From JAHCIE01 sp034431435 (lineage in GTDB: Bacteria; Chloroflexota; Anaerolineae; Epilineales; JAHCIE01), in assembly GCA_034431435.1 (NCBI GenBank), contig DAOUDG010000030.1:62001-126000 (forward strand): a DNA stretch of 64,000 bases. The letters are read 5' to 3'. Below, one piece after another: positions 1-7,580 of this stretch. Both the position numbers and the translations under genes were made by a program. Positions within the stretch are counted from its first letter, which is position 1; the number at the start of each line of letters is the position of its first letter. The notes under the pieces were generated by a model. That model saw only the letters and a program-made list of their open reading frames with translations. It made no database searches and was not told the DNA's origin.

Positions 1-627
1 GGAGCCTTTGACTGGCTCAAGCGTAAGCCTGACAAGTTTCTGGCGCTACTCGTGGATCAGGCCGACATGACTCAACGCGGCCTGGAAGCTCTCGAGGAGA
101 CCATGGAACGGGGCATCGACAGCGATAGCGTTCGCCGGCTGCACCAGGCGGAGCATGACGCCGACGAGGTGCGCCGTATCCTGATCGACGAGCTGAACCG
201 CAACTTCGTGACGCCCTTCGACCGTGAGGATATCTTCGCCCTGTCACGGGCCATCGACGACATTCTCGACTATGCCTACAGCACGGTGGACGAGATGCAG
301 CTGCTCGGCATCCACCCTAACCCGTACCTGCGGCGCATGGTCTCCCTGCTCCACGAGGCGGCCCAGGAGATTCACATGGGCACGCTGCGCCTCAAGGACC
401 ACCCCAATGTCGCCAGCGAGCACGCCATGCGCGCCAAGGCGCTGGAGAACCGCGTCGAGCGCGTGTACCGCGAGGCGATCGCCGCCCTGTTCCAGGGGCC
501 GACGGACAACGAGCACATCATGGAGATGCTCAAGCTGCGGGAGATCTACCGCCACCTGAGCAATGCGGCCGACCGAGGTGACGAGGCGGCCAACGTCATC
601 GGCGACATTGTGGTGAAGATGACATGA
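1..627 (+). CDS. DUF47 family PhoU-like protein, 5' truncated by the window
   Basis: The reading frame is open from base 1 (first residues GAFDWLKRKPDKF) and ends at TGA 625-627, so only a few N-terminal codons are probably missing. A GTG at 52 is internal to the family's N-terminus and should not be used as the start. The protein is all-helical, about 208 residues, with the DUF47/PhoU pattern of charged helices (for example FDREDIFALSRAIDDILDYA). Family members usually accompany Pit-type phosphate transporters and are thought to modulate them in the cytoplasm. The partner would lie upstream of the window. Downstream is a hairpin and then a convergent gene. Confidence 0.85.
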   Translation, partial: GAFDWLKRKPDKFLALLVDQADMTQRGLEALEETMERGIDSDSVRRLHQAEHDADEVRRILIDELNRNFVTPFDREDIFALSRAIDDILDYAYSTVDEMQLLGIHPNPYLRRMVSLLHEAAQEIHMGTLRLKDHPNVASEHAMRAKALENRVERVYREAIAALFQGPTDNEHIMEMLKLREIYRHLSNAADRGDEAANVIGDIVVKMT

Positions 628-659
628 GCCGAGGAGGACGGGATTCCCGCCTCCTCGGC
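628..659. terminator. Intrinsic-like hairpin after the DUF47 gene
   Basis: A perfect 10-bp stem (628-637 with 650-659) has a second 4-bp stem (cggg/cccg) inside the loop. It starts right after the stop codon. There is no U-tract. It lies between convergent genes and may serve both. Confidence 0.6.
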
Positions 660-715
660 TCGCCATGCGGATACCGGCCCGCCCAGCGCCAGGGGCGCCG
701 CCCTGGCGTGGGCGT

Positions 716-925
716 TTACTCTGTCGCGAGCATGACGTTGCTGGCCTTGATAACGGCGTACACCGCCTTGCCCGGCGCCAGGCCCAAATCCTCGGCCGAC
801 GTCTTGGTGATGATGGACACCAGGCGTGCGCCGCCCGGGAGTGCCACGACGATTTCGCTGTTGACGGCGCCGTGATTGACCTCGACCACCGTGCCCTTGA
901 GCTGATTGCGAGCCGAAATCTTCAT
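716..925 (-). CDS. Molbindin-type TOBE domain protein (Mop)
   Basis: A 69-residue protein made of one TOBE/Mop domain (MKISARNQLKGTV... with an internal SAEDLGLAPG turn). Such small proteins assemble into oligomers that bind molybdate or tungstate in the cytoplasm and act as store or buffer. The ATG at 925 is preceded by AAGGAG at good spacing; the in-frame ATG at 1105 would overlap the transporter gene and add unrelated sequence, so I reject it. The last 60 residues resemble the C-terminal TOBE domain of the upstream ABC ATPase (shared AQELGL/AEDLGL and KAS motifs), which suggests a common origin. It lies 53 bp downstream of that ATPase gene, probably in the same transcript. Confidence 0.88.
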   Translation of the reverse strand: MKISARNQLKGTVVEVNHGAVNSEIVVALPGGARLVSIITKTSAEDLGLAPGKAVYAVIKASNVMLATE

Positions 926-978
926 GCTGAGATGCTCCTTCCGTGTGCACGAGTCAGCAAACATCTCGCAATTATACT

Positions 979-2070
979 CTATCCAGCTCGCACAATGAGG
1001 TGAACCGCGCTGGCCTTGAACGAGGCCGACACGTCTTGGCCCACCGTCAGGCCAAGCTCCTGCGCGGAGCGCCGCGTGATGAGCGCGGTGACCGGGAAAC
1101 CGCAATCGATAGTCACCCGCACCTGCGCGCCGGCTGGCCGCAGCCGTAGCACCCGCCCACGCAAGACGTTCCTCGCGCTCGTCATGCCGCGTCCCACGTC
1201 GGGCAGAATAGTCACATCTTCCGGGCGAACGCAGGCCAGCACGGTCCGGCCCAACGGCGCGTCGCTCATCGCCTCCACCACGAAACCGCCGACATCAACC
1301 GCGGCCAGCCCGCCGTCCTGCGCGATGACGTGGCCGGGGGCGACGGTCTCGACGCCCACGAACTGCGCCACCTCAGCGTTGACAGGCGTGGTGAATACCG
1401 CCTCCGGCGTGCCCACTTGCAGCAATCGCCCGTCCATGATCACGCCCACCCGGTCGCCCAGAGCCAGCGCCTCATCGCGGTCGTGAGTCACCATGACCGT
1501 GGTCAGCCCTGTCTCGCGGACGATCTCCGCCACCTGCTCAACCAGGCCCGCGCGCGTCGGCGCGTCCAGCGCCGAGAACGGCTCGTCCAGGAACAGCGTC
1601 TCTGGCTCTAGCACCAGGGCGCGGGCCAGGCTAGTTCGTTGGGCCTCGCCGCCGGACAGGGCGCGGGCCTGCCGTCGCGCCAGATGGGCGATGCCCAGCC
1701 GCTCCAGCCAGACGGAGGCGCGCCGCTCGCGCTCGGCCCGGCCAACGCCGCGCAGGCTCAACCCGAGGGCTACATTGTCCACCACCGTCTTGTCCAGCAG
1801 CAGCGGCTCCTGGAGGACCATCGCCATGCGCCGCCGCAAGGCCGTCAGGTTCGACTGGGGCGTGATCGGTGTGCCGTCGAGCCAGATTGCCCCTGACGTG
1901 GGCGACAACAATAGCGCCAGCGCCAGCAGAAGCGTGCTCTTGCCCGCGCCGTTCGGCCCGATAACCGCCAGTATCTCGCCACACTCTACGGCCAGGTCGT
2001 CGACTTGCAGCACGGTCCGCTCGCCGCGCTGAATCACGAGGTCGCGGACCTGGAGAACCGCTCCCATCAC
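979..2070 (-). CDS. tupC: Tungstate/molybdate ABC transporter ATP-binding protein with TOBE domain
   Basis: A 363-residue ATPase that would energise oxyanion import at the inner face of the membrane. Visible motifs are Walker A GPNGAGKST (38-46), Q-loop Q87, signature LSGGEAQ (138-144), Walker B TLFLDEP (158-164) and switch H196. A C-terminal TOBE region (about 300-362) is typical of ModC/WtpC-type subunits that bind the oxyanion for feedback control. The start overlaps the stop of the permease gene by 4 bp, so the two are translationally coupled. The adjacent TupA-type binding protein favours tungstate; molybdate remains possible. Confidence 0.9.
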   Translation of the reverse strand: MMGAVLQVRDLVIQRGERTVLQVDDLAVECGEILAVIGPNGAGKSTLLLALALLLSPTSGAIWLDGTPITPQSNLTALRRRMAMVLQEPLLLDKTVVDNVALGLSLRGVGRAERERRASVWLERLGIAHLARRQARALSGGEAQRTSLARALVLEPETLFLDEPFSALDAPTRAGLVEQVAEIVRETGLTTVMVTHDRDEALALGDRVGVIMDGRLLQVGTPEAVFTTPVNAEVAQFVGVETVAPGHVIAQDGGLAAVDVGGFVVEAMSDAPLGRTVLACVRPEDVTILPDVGRGMTSARNVLRGRVLRLRPAGAQVRVTIDCGFPVTALITRRSAQELGLTVGQDVSASFKASAVHLIVRAG

Positions 2071-2765
2071 AACGGCCGCTGGCGCTGCTGTACCCAGGTC
2101 AGGATACTATTGACCAGGACCATCAGCGCCAACAGGATCAGGCTCAAGGCCATGGCAAGGGAGAAGTTGCCCTTCGATGTCTCCATGACCGTCGCTGTGG
2201 TCAGGACACGGGTCTGGCCCTGGATGTTGCCGCCGACCATCATCGACGCGCCGATCTCGGAGATGACCGCGCCAAAGCCCGCCATCACGGCGGCCAGTAG
2301 CGGCAGGCGCGCCTCCTGCACCAGCAGCCAGACCGTCTGCAGCCGCGTGGCTCCCAACGCCTGGAGTTGCAGCCGCAGCTTGGGGTTGAGGGATTGCAGG
2401 GCCGCCAGGGTCAAGCCGGTGACGATGGGCACAGCGATGACGCACTGGGCGACGATCATGGCGCCGGGGGTGTACAGCATGCGCATTTCACCCAGTGGGC
2501 CATTGCGCCACAGCAGGATGGTCACGAACAGGCCGACCACCACCGGCGGCAGGCCCATGCCTGTGTTGACCAGGCTGACGGCCACGCCTCGCCCCCGAAA
2601 CCGGCGCAAGGCCAGCATAGCTCCGAGGGGGATACCGATGAACAGGCTGAGAAACGTCGCCGTCAGAGACACCCGCAGCGAGAGCCAGATAACCTGCCAT
2701 AGTTCAGGGTCGCCACTCAGCAGCAGCCGGATAGCCTCGACGACACCGTTGACAAATACGTCCAT
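2067..2765 (-). CDS. tupB: Tungstate ABC transporter permease
   Basis: A 232-residue integral membrane protein with about five to six hydrophobic segments and the EAA-type cytoplasmic loop of ABC importers (around LQALGATRLQTVWLLVQEAR, near residue 140). Its size and position between a TupA-type binding protein and a TOBE ATPase fit TupB. It would form the homodimeric channel for tungstate. Its stop overlaps the tupC start, and it begins 7 bp after the tupA stop, so tupA-tupB-tupC form one operon transcribed on the minus strand. Confidence 0.9.
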   Translation of the reverse strand: MDVFVNGVVEAIRLLLSGDPELWQVIWLSLRVSLTATFLSLFIGIPLGAMLALRRFRGRGVAVSLVNTGMGLPPVVVGLFVTILLWRNGPLGEMRMLYTPGAMIVAQCVIAVPIVTGLTLAALQSLNPKLRLQLQALGATRLQTVWLLVQEARLPLLAAVMAGFGAVISEIGASMMVGGNIQGQTRVLTTATVMETSKGNFSLAMALSLILLALMVLVNSILTWVQQRQRPL

Positions 2766-2772
2766 CCGACGG

Positions 2773-3804
2773 TTACTTCCCCACGTCCTCGAGCTTCTTG
2801 CCCGCGTCGGGCACGAACAGCGCCTGGCCGAACTTGTCCTTGCCGAACTCGCTGATAGCCTTCTGGGTTGCCGCCGCGACCATGAAATCGGCGAAGGCCT
2901 TGCCGCCCGCTGCGTTGATGCGTGGCGACTTGGCCGGATTGACCTCGATAACGTGGTAAATGTTCAGGAGCGGCGCGTCGCCTTCGACCATCGGCTCTAG
3001 CTTCAGGTCTTTCTTGCGCGCCAGGTACGTGGCGCGGTCGGTGATAGTGTAGCCGTCCTTCTCATTAGCCACGTTGAGGGTCGCGCCCATACCCTGGCCG
3101 GTCTCCTGATACCAGGGCTGGCCTTTGGGCACGCCGCTCGCCTGCCCGAAGAGCTTCTTCTCCAGGGCGTCGGTGCCGGAATTGTCGCCGCGGCTGATAA
3201 ACACAGACTTGCTCTCGGCGATTTTCTTGAGGGCCTCCACAGCGGACTTGGTTCCCTTGATCTTGGCCGGGTCACTCGGCGGGCCGATGATAAGGAAGTC
3301 GTTGTGCATGACTAGCCGCCGCTGTACACCGTTGCCACCGTCCATGAACTTTTTCTCGGCGTCGGGCGAGTGAACCAGCAGAACATCGGCCTCGCCGCGC
3401 TCGCCCATGCTCATCGCCTGGCCGGAGCCGACGGCGACGGTCTTGACGGTGTAGCCCGTCTGATTCTGGAAGAGAGGCACGAGCACGTCCAGCAGGCCTG
3501 AGTCCTGGGTGCTGGTAGTAGTTGCCAGGATGATCTCGGGGTTGGTTGGCTTGGCTGCGGCGGCCGCGGTGGTAGGTGCGGCCGCCTTGGGGGCGTCGGT
3601 GGCTTTGGCGGCCGCAGGTGCGGCCGTGGGTGCGGCCGCTTTGGGGGCGTCGGTGGCTTTGGCGGCCGCAGGTGCGGCCGTGGGCGCGGCCGCCTTGGGG
3701 GCGTCGGTGGCTTTGGGCGCAGCGGGCGCCGGGGCCTGGGTGGCCTGCCCACCACAGGCAGCGACGGCTACCGCGAGAAGCAGAATGACGATCAGGGCGC
3801 GCAT
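2773..3804 (-). CDS. tupA: Tungstate-binding lipoprotein with repeat linker
   Basis: A 343-residue extracellular solute-binding protein. The N-terminus is a lipoprotein signal peptide ending in AVAACG with lipidated Cys17. Then come three 18-residue Ala/Pro/Lys repeats (residues 31-84), and then the binding domain, which begins with TTTSTQDSGLL (95-105), the hallmark of the TupA family. The start at 3804 follows an AGGAGA site; an upstream in-frame ATG at 3909 would bury the signal peptide behind 35 charged residues and is rejected. It probably captures tungstate outside the membrane and hands it to TupB. The repeat linker likely acts as a flexible tether from the membrane anchor. Confidence 0.92.
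   Translation of the reverse strand: MRALIVILLLAVAVAACGGQATQAPAPAAPKATDAPKAAAPTAAPAAAKATDAPKAAAPTAAPAAAKATDAPKAAAPTTAAAAAKPTNPEIILATTTSTQDSGLLDVLVPLFQNQTGYTVKTVAVGSGQAMSMGERGEADVLLVHSPDAEKKFMDGGNGVQRRLVMHNDFLIIGPPSDPAKIKGTKSAVEALKKIAESKSVFISRGDNSGTDALEKKLFGQASGVPKGQPWYQETGQGMGATLNVANEKDGYTITDRATYLARKKDLKLEPMVEGDAPLLNIYHVIEVNPAKSPRINAAGGKAFADFMVAAATQKAISEFGKDKFGQALFVPDAGKKLEDVGK
3578..3714. repeat. 54-bp tandem repeat, about 2.5 copies, inside tupA
   Basis: The 54-bp unit starts at 3578, 3632 and 3686 and is nearly identical between copies. It encodes the 18-residue linker KATDAPKAAAPTAAPAAA in frame. The coding part continues slightly beyond the strict DNA repeat. Near-identity at DNA level points to recent expansion, and copy number may vary between strains. 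Confidence 0.9.
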
Positions 3805-3905
3805 GTAGGTTTCTCCTGTGCTTTTTCGATTCTGCCCGTCCGCGCGAGCGCGTAGACGGGTGTGCTGTTGGCTTGTAGTCCTTCGCCGTCGGCTGTTCGG
3901 TGGGG

Positions 3906-5030
3906 TCATGCCCGTACCTGGCTGCCGCTCTTCTCCATGCTGTACCCGCCGAGGGCATCGACCACGGCGCGAAATGGCTCACTGCTGAGTGTGTCCAGCA
4001 CGGCCTGCACCGCCGGGCGCTCAAGGGCCTCGGCAGGGATGACCAGATCGTAGGGTTCCTCCGTCAGCGGCACGAAGTCCAACCCGCAGGCCCGCGCGGC
4101 GGCGTAGATACCCAGACCCAGGTCGGCCTCATCCCTGGCCACAGCCTGGGCGACGCCCAGGTGGGTCTCCTCTTCGCGCGCATAGCCTGCCAGGTCGGTC
4201 CCCGATAGGCCCAGATGGTCCATCTGGCGGTCGAGCAACACGCGCGTCCCGGAGCCGCGCTGGCGATTGACGATACGCACGCCAGGCCGAAACAGGTCTT
4301 CCCACGCTCGGACACCGAGCGGGTTGCCCGGCGGCACCATCCAGCCGACCAGGCGCGTCACCAGGTTGACCACGGTGGCGTGCTGGCCGGGCAGCAACCG
4401 CCGCACGTAGGGCAGATTGTACTCACCCGTCTCATCCAATAGATGTACCCCCGCCATGTCGGCGTGGCCCTCGGCGAGGGCCATCAGCCCGCCGAGAGAG
4501 CCAACGAAGGTGGCGCTGATGTGGGGGTGGGTTGACCCACGCGCCACGAGGCGGAACAGAGCTTCCACCGATAGATCGTGGCTGCCCGCGAAGACCAGGC
4601 TGGCGCGTCTGACGGGCGTCTCAACCTCACTACTCCCCGCCACATCGCGCCAGCGCGCCAGGGCCAGCCCAAACGCGGCTTCAATCTGGGCGGGCGTGTA
4701 GCCCTGGCCCAGGGCATCGAGGAGGTAACGTTCCAGGCTGTTGACCAGCTGCGCCTCGCGCAGCCAGGGTCGCGGGGTCGCGATATGGTCCACGACGTGG
4801 GTCCCGCCGCCACGCCGGGTGACGACGAGACCTTCTTGCTGAAGGGTGGCGTAGGCGCGGGCGACTGTGCCAGGGGTGCAGCGCAGGCGCTCGGCGAGGG
4901 CGCGCACGGGTGGGAGGGCCTGCCCCGGGGCGAGGCTGCCCGCCGCAATCGCTGCGCGAAGCTGGCGCGTCACCTGGGCGTAGAGCGGCTCAGCGGCGCG
5001 GGAATCGATGGTGAACTCTATGGGTAGCAA
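3906..5030 (-). CDS. GntR-type HTH regulator fused to an oxyanion-binding PBP-like domain
   Basis: A 374-residue one-component regulator. Residues 1-80 form a GntR winged helix (PLYAQVTRQLRAAIAAGSL... LRCTPGTVARAYATLQQEGL). Residues about 125-370 match the periplasmic-binding-protein-like domain found in molybdate/tungstate-responsive regulators (for example LVFAGSHDLSVEAL). It would sense intracellular tungstate or molybdate and control the tup genes beside it. The start is TTG at 5030 with an AAAAGG site upstream; I see no better in-frame ATG. It is followed 101 bp later by tupA on the same strand, so it may be the first gene of the operon. Confidence 0.85.
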   Translation of the reverse strand: MLPIEFTIDSRAAEPLYAQVTRQLRAAIAAGSLAPGQALPPVRALAERLRCTPGTVARAYATLQQEGLVVTRRGGGTHVVDHIATPRPWLREAQLVNSLERYLLDALGQGYTPAQIEAAFGLALARWRDVAGSSEVETPVRRASLVFAGSHDLSVEALFRLVARGSTHPHISATFVGSLGGLMALAEGHADMAGVHLLDETGEYNLPYVRRLLPGQHATVVNLVTRLVGWMVPPGNPLGVRAWEDLFRPGVRIVNRQRGSGTRVLLDRQMDHLGLSGTDLAGYAREEETHLGVAQAVARDEADLGLGIYAAARACGLDFVPLTEEPYDLVIPAEALERPAVQAVLDTLSSEPFRAVVDALGGYSMEKSGSQVRA

Positions 5031-5059
5031 AGTGACAGCCTTTTATTTGTATCATCACA

Positions 5060-5089
5060 AGTGTACAGCTTTCGGACCAGGCGCGTCAA
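5060..5089 (-). promoter_or_regulatory. Putative promoter for the regulator-tup operon
   Basis: TTGACG (5089-5084), an 18-bp spacer and TACACT (5065-5060) on the minus strand, 30 bp upstream of the TTG start. The spacer and -10 region overlap sequence that could hold an autoregulatory operator. Confidence 0.5.
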
Positions 5090-5137
5090 GGGGGCGTGGG
5101 TAGAGAATCCACCACTTCGCGGCAATGCGTCAAGGCG

Positions 5138-5166
5138 TTGCCTGGCGGGGGCCGGTGGGCTATAAT
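5138..5166 (+). promoter_or_regulatory. Sigma-70-type promoter of mogA
   Basis: TTGCCT (5138-5143), a 17-bp spacer and a perfect TATAAT (5161-5166), 33 bp before the mogA start. Confidence 0.75.
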
Positions 5167-5199
5167 CAGCCTGGAAAGGGTCGGCGTGAGGAGGAGTGA

Positions 5200-5715
5200 A
5201 TGACGATTCGAGTGGGCGTGCTGACCATCAGCACTCGGGGAGCGCGCGGCGAGCGCCCCGACGAGAGCGGACCGCTCATCGCGACTCTGGTGCAGGATCG
5301 GTTAGGCGCGCGGATCGCCCAGGCGCACATCATTCCCGACAGCCAGCCCGATATTGAGGCGGTTCTCGCCCAATGGGCGGATGGCGGCGCGATTGATCTG
5401 ATTCTCACCACCGGCGGGACGGGCTTTGCGCCCAGCGACGTGACCCCAGAGGCGACGCGGCGGGTTTTCGAGCGCGAGGCGCCTGGTCTGGCCGAGGCGA
5501 TTCGCGCCGCCTCGCTCAAGGTAACACCCCATGCCATGCTGTCGCGCGCGGTGGCGGGTATCCGCGGGCGTACCCTCATCGTCAACTTGCCCGGCAGCCC
5601 TAAGGCCGTGCGTGAGAGCCTGGAGGTCATCCTGCCCGTGCTGCCCCACGCCATCGCCCTGCTGCGCGAGACCCCCGGCGAGGACGAGCGACACGCGCCG
5701 GATGCGGCGCGCTAG
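5200..5715 (+). CDS. mogA: Molybdopterin adenylyltransferase / MoaB-MogA family
   Basis: A 171-residue cytoplasmic enzyme of molybdenum cofactor synthesis. The family adenylylates molybdopterin before metal insertion. Visible motifs are the nucleotide/MPT loop TTGGTGFAPSDVTPEA, then HAMLSRAVAG and LPGSPKAV. ATG at 5200 follows GAGGAGGAG. It is transcribed divergently from the tup regulator, so cofactor synthesis and metal import sit together. MoaB and MogA cannot be told apart with certainty from sequence by eye. Confidence 0.88.
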   Translation: MTIRVGVLTISTRGARGERPDESGPLIATLVQDRLGARIAQAHIIPDSQPDIEAVLAQWADGGAIDLILTTGGTGFAPSDVTPEATRRVFEREAPGLAEAIRAASLKVTPHAMLSRAVAGIRGRTLIVNLPGSPKAVRESLEVILPVLPHAIALLRETPGEDERHAPDAAR

Positions 5716-5728
5716 TTGAAGGCACAGG

Positions 5729-5758
5729 CCGCGACGCTCAGCGACTGCAACGTCGCGG
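5729..5758 (+). terminator. Weak hairpin downstream of mogA
   Basis: An 8-bp stem (5729-5736 with 5751-5758) with a 14-base loop and no U-tract. It is only a possible terminator. Confidence 0.3.
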
Positions 5759-5846
5759 GACACATGGCATAGGCTAACCTGAGAGTGTCCGACGGCCTGC
5801 CAGTATGCGGGGTAGGAACTTCGCCATGTCATTGGCAGGAGGAATG

Positions 5847-6053
5847 ATGATAACGGAAGAACAACAGAAGACGGTCGTGGTCCGGCCGGCTGGCGGCCTC
5901 GATGCTGTGTATGGCATCGGCCTGGTGGGCGCGTGGGTGTTTTACTTCCGGCGCGCCACCAGCATGCGACAGCGCGTCCAGGCGTTCTTCAAGGGCCTCT
6001 TCTGGCCGGGGTTCCTGGTGTACGATGTGCTGGCCTTTCTCGAGAAAGAGTAG
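5847..6053 (+). CDS. Small membrane-associated protein of unknown function
   Basis: A 68-residue protein (from MITEEQQKT) with a short charged N-terminus and one or two hydrophobic stretches (GLDAVYGIGLVGAWVFYF and FFKGLFWPGFLVYDVLAFL) around a basic segment (RRATSMRQRVQ). AGGAGG at 5837-5842 is close to two successive ATGs (5844, 5847); the second has the better spacing. I do not recognise the family. It is convergent with the L,D-transpeptidase gene and isolated from mogA by 130 bp, so context gives no function. Confidence 0.6.
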   Translation: MITEEQQKTVVVRPAGGLDAVYGIGLVGAWVFYFRRATSMRQRVQAFFKGLFWPGFLVYDVLAFLEKE

Positions 6054-6099
6054 CCTGGCCAGGGATATCGGTCGCAGGGGCGCTGGGCCATGAAATGGC

Positions 6100-6130
6100 A
6101 GCGGGGCGTGGGTCAGGCCCACGCCCCGCT
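6100..6130. terminator. Bidirectional hairpin between convergent genes
   Basis: A perfect 13-bp GC-rich stem (6100-6112 with 6118-6130) and a 5-base loop, with no U-tract. It lies between the small membrane protein gene and the L,D-transpeptidase gene. Confidence 0.7.
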
Positions 6131-6150
6131 CGCGGTCTCTCCGGGAATGC

Positions 6151-6888
6151 TTAGCGGGTGACGACGACGGGCGTGCCGACGCTGGCCCAGTTGAACATCC
6201 AGGCGGCGGCGGGCAGAGGCAGATTGACGCAGCCGTGGCTCATGGGCCGACCGAAGTTGTTGTGCCAGTACGCGCCGTGGATGGCGTAGCCACCGATGAA
6301 ATACATCACGTTGGGTACGTTGGGCAGTGAGTAGCCCGGCCCCGACATGCGTTGCGACTTGATCTTGGTGTAGACGCGGAACGTGCCAACCACGGTGGGG
6401 TACGTCCTGGTGCCCGTTGACACCAGGGTGCTGTACACCGGAGCGTTCCCCTCATACGCGGTCAGGCGCTGCTTGCCGAGGCTGACGTGAATCCAGCGGC
6501 CCGTGGTCGGCGCGGCGACGGGCGGCGCGCCCGACGTGACCACCGACAGAGAGTCGCTCGCGGCGGGGGTGCTGGGCTTGGCAGGGGCGTTCGTTCCGTT
6601 AGTGGCGGCGGCGGGGGCAGCCTTGGTGGCTGGCTTTGCCTGCGGGGCGGCGGCCCTGCCTGGGATGACCAGCTTCTGGCCGGCCAGGACCTGATCCTGG
6701 TTCTTGATGCCGTTCGCCTGCATGAGGGCCGCAATGGTTGTTCCACTGCGCTTGGCGATGGCCGTCAGCGTATCACCACTCTGAACCACATAGACTGGAC
6801 CCTCCGCTGGCGGGGCGGCGTGCGCCGTCGAGCGCAGCATGGCAAGGGTGAACGCGATGCCGATGGCGACAATAAAGCGACGAATCAT
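6151..6888 (-). CDS. Secreted LysM L,D-transpeptidase
   Basis: A 245-residue exported enzyme. A signal peptide (1-24, ending AHA) is followed by one LysM peptidoglycan-binding domain (about 32-76, VYVVQSGDTLTAI...), an Ala/Pro-rich linker (80-125), and a YkuD catalytic domain (about 132-245). The catalytic signature is complete: H204 in IHG, then SHGCVN with H218 and the nucleophile C220. Such enzymes make 3-3 crosslinks in peptidoglycan or attach proteins to it outside the membrane. The gene is single, with its own promoter upstream and a hairpin terminator downstream. Confidence 0.92.
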   Translation of the reverse strand: MIRRFIVAIGIAFTLAMLRSTAHAAPPAEGPVYVVQSGDTLTAIAKRSGTTIAALMQANGIKNQDQVLAGQKLVIPGRAAAPQAKPATKAAPAAATNGTNAPAKPSTPAASDSLSVVTSGAPPVAAPTTGRWIHVSLGKQRLTAYEGNAPVYSTLVSTGTRTYPTVVGTFRVYTKIKSQRMSGPGYSLPNVPNVMYFIGGYAIHGAYWHNNFGRPMSHGCVNLPLPAAAWMFNWASVGTPVVVTR

Positions 6889-6935
6889 ACCCGACTCCCC
6901 TCTGGCTGATGGAGATAATGGCGGCCAGTGCTGTC

Positions 6936-6964
6936 ATTCTAACACAAATCGGGGCCATTGTAAA
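6936..6964 (-). promoter_or_regulatory. Promoter of the L,D-transpeptidase gene
   Basis: TTTACA (6964-6959), a 17-bp spacer and TAGAAT (6941-6936) on the minus strand, 47 bp upstream of the ATG. Confidence 0.65.
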
Positions 6965-7023
6965 TAGCAAGTTGGGGCAAAATGGAGCAAGACCGAGCAA
7001 TTCGCAGCAATAGGCGAAACAAC

Positions 7024-7060
7024 CCAGGCCCTACAGGCTTCTGAGACCTGTAGGGCCTGG
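7024..7060 (-). terminator. Terminator-like hairpin after the mevalonate operon
   Basis: A perfect 14-bp stem (7024-7037 with 7047-7060) and a 9-base loop, 20 bp past the stop of the last operon gene. No U-tract follows. Confidence 0.7.
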
Positions 7061-7080
7061 CGTCGGCGAGAGACTCGACT

Positions 7081-7566
7081 TCAGTTTACAACGCGAACGG
7101 CCTCGGCCTGAGCCACCGGTTCCGTGGACGCCAGGGCGTCGGCGCTGGCGTGGCCGTTCTTGTATTCGGGCAGGGGTGGACGGAACTTGTAGCCGTAGAC
7201 GATGAGGCCCTGGTCGCCATCCTCTGATAGCTTGCGGGTCACCATCTCCACCGGCATGCCGATGAAGACGGCGTCAGGGTCGACGTCGGTGAGCTGGGCC
7301 ATGACCAGCGGGCCCTCGGATAGGCGAATCATCGCCACAGTGTACGGGGCGTAGGCCGTGAAGCCGCTCGGCGGTTCGTAGATTGTCGAGAAGGAGTACA
7401 CTTCCCCCCGCCCGCTGAAGCGATAGGGTTCGAGCGCGCGGCCGCGGCAGGCGGGGCACACGAGTCGCGCGGGAAAGGCCAGCTTGCCACATGCGGCGCA
7501 GCGCGCGCCTTCCAGGGAGAGGCGGGTACGGCGCAGACGCCAGTTACGCGCGAGTTCCATAGTCAT
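7081..7566 (-). CDS. DUF35 OB-fold acyl-CoA-associated zinc-ribbon protein
   Basis: A 161-residue protein. An N-terminal rubredoxin-like zinc ribbon (CAACGK ... CPACRG, two intact CxxC pairs) is followed by an OB fold (about 50-140). In archaea the DUF35 protein bridges acetoacetyl-CoA thiolase and HMG-CoA synthase, so that the thiolase product is passed directly to the synthase. The gene order here is the same. The start is ATG at 7566 with GAGGAG seven bases upstream; the longer open frame to 7851 only overlaps the thiolase gene. The last about 25 residues are low-complexity and probably disordered. Confidence 0.88.
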   Translation of the reverse strand: MTMELARNWRLRRTRLSLEGARCAACGKLAFPARLVCPACRGRALEPYRFSGRGEVYSFSTIYEPPSGFTAYAPYTVAMIRLSEGPLVMAQLTDVDPDAVFIGMPVEMVTRKLSEDGDQGLIVYGYKFRPPLPEYKNGHASADALASTEPVAQAEAVRVVN

Positions 7567-7580
7567 CACCAGTCTCCTCG

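Noticed and set aside
3805..3909. N-terminal extension of TupA from ATG 3909
   Set aside because: It would place 35 charged residues before a clear lipoprotein signal peptide. The ATG at 3804 has an AGGAGA site.
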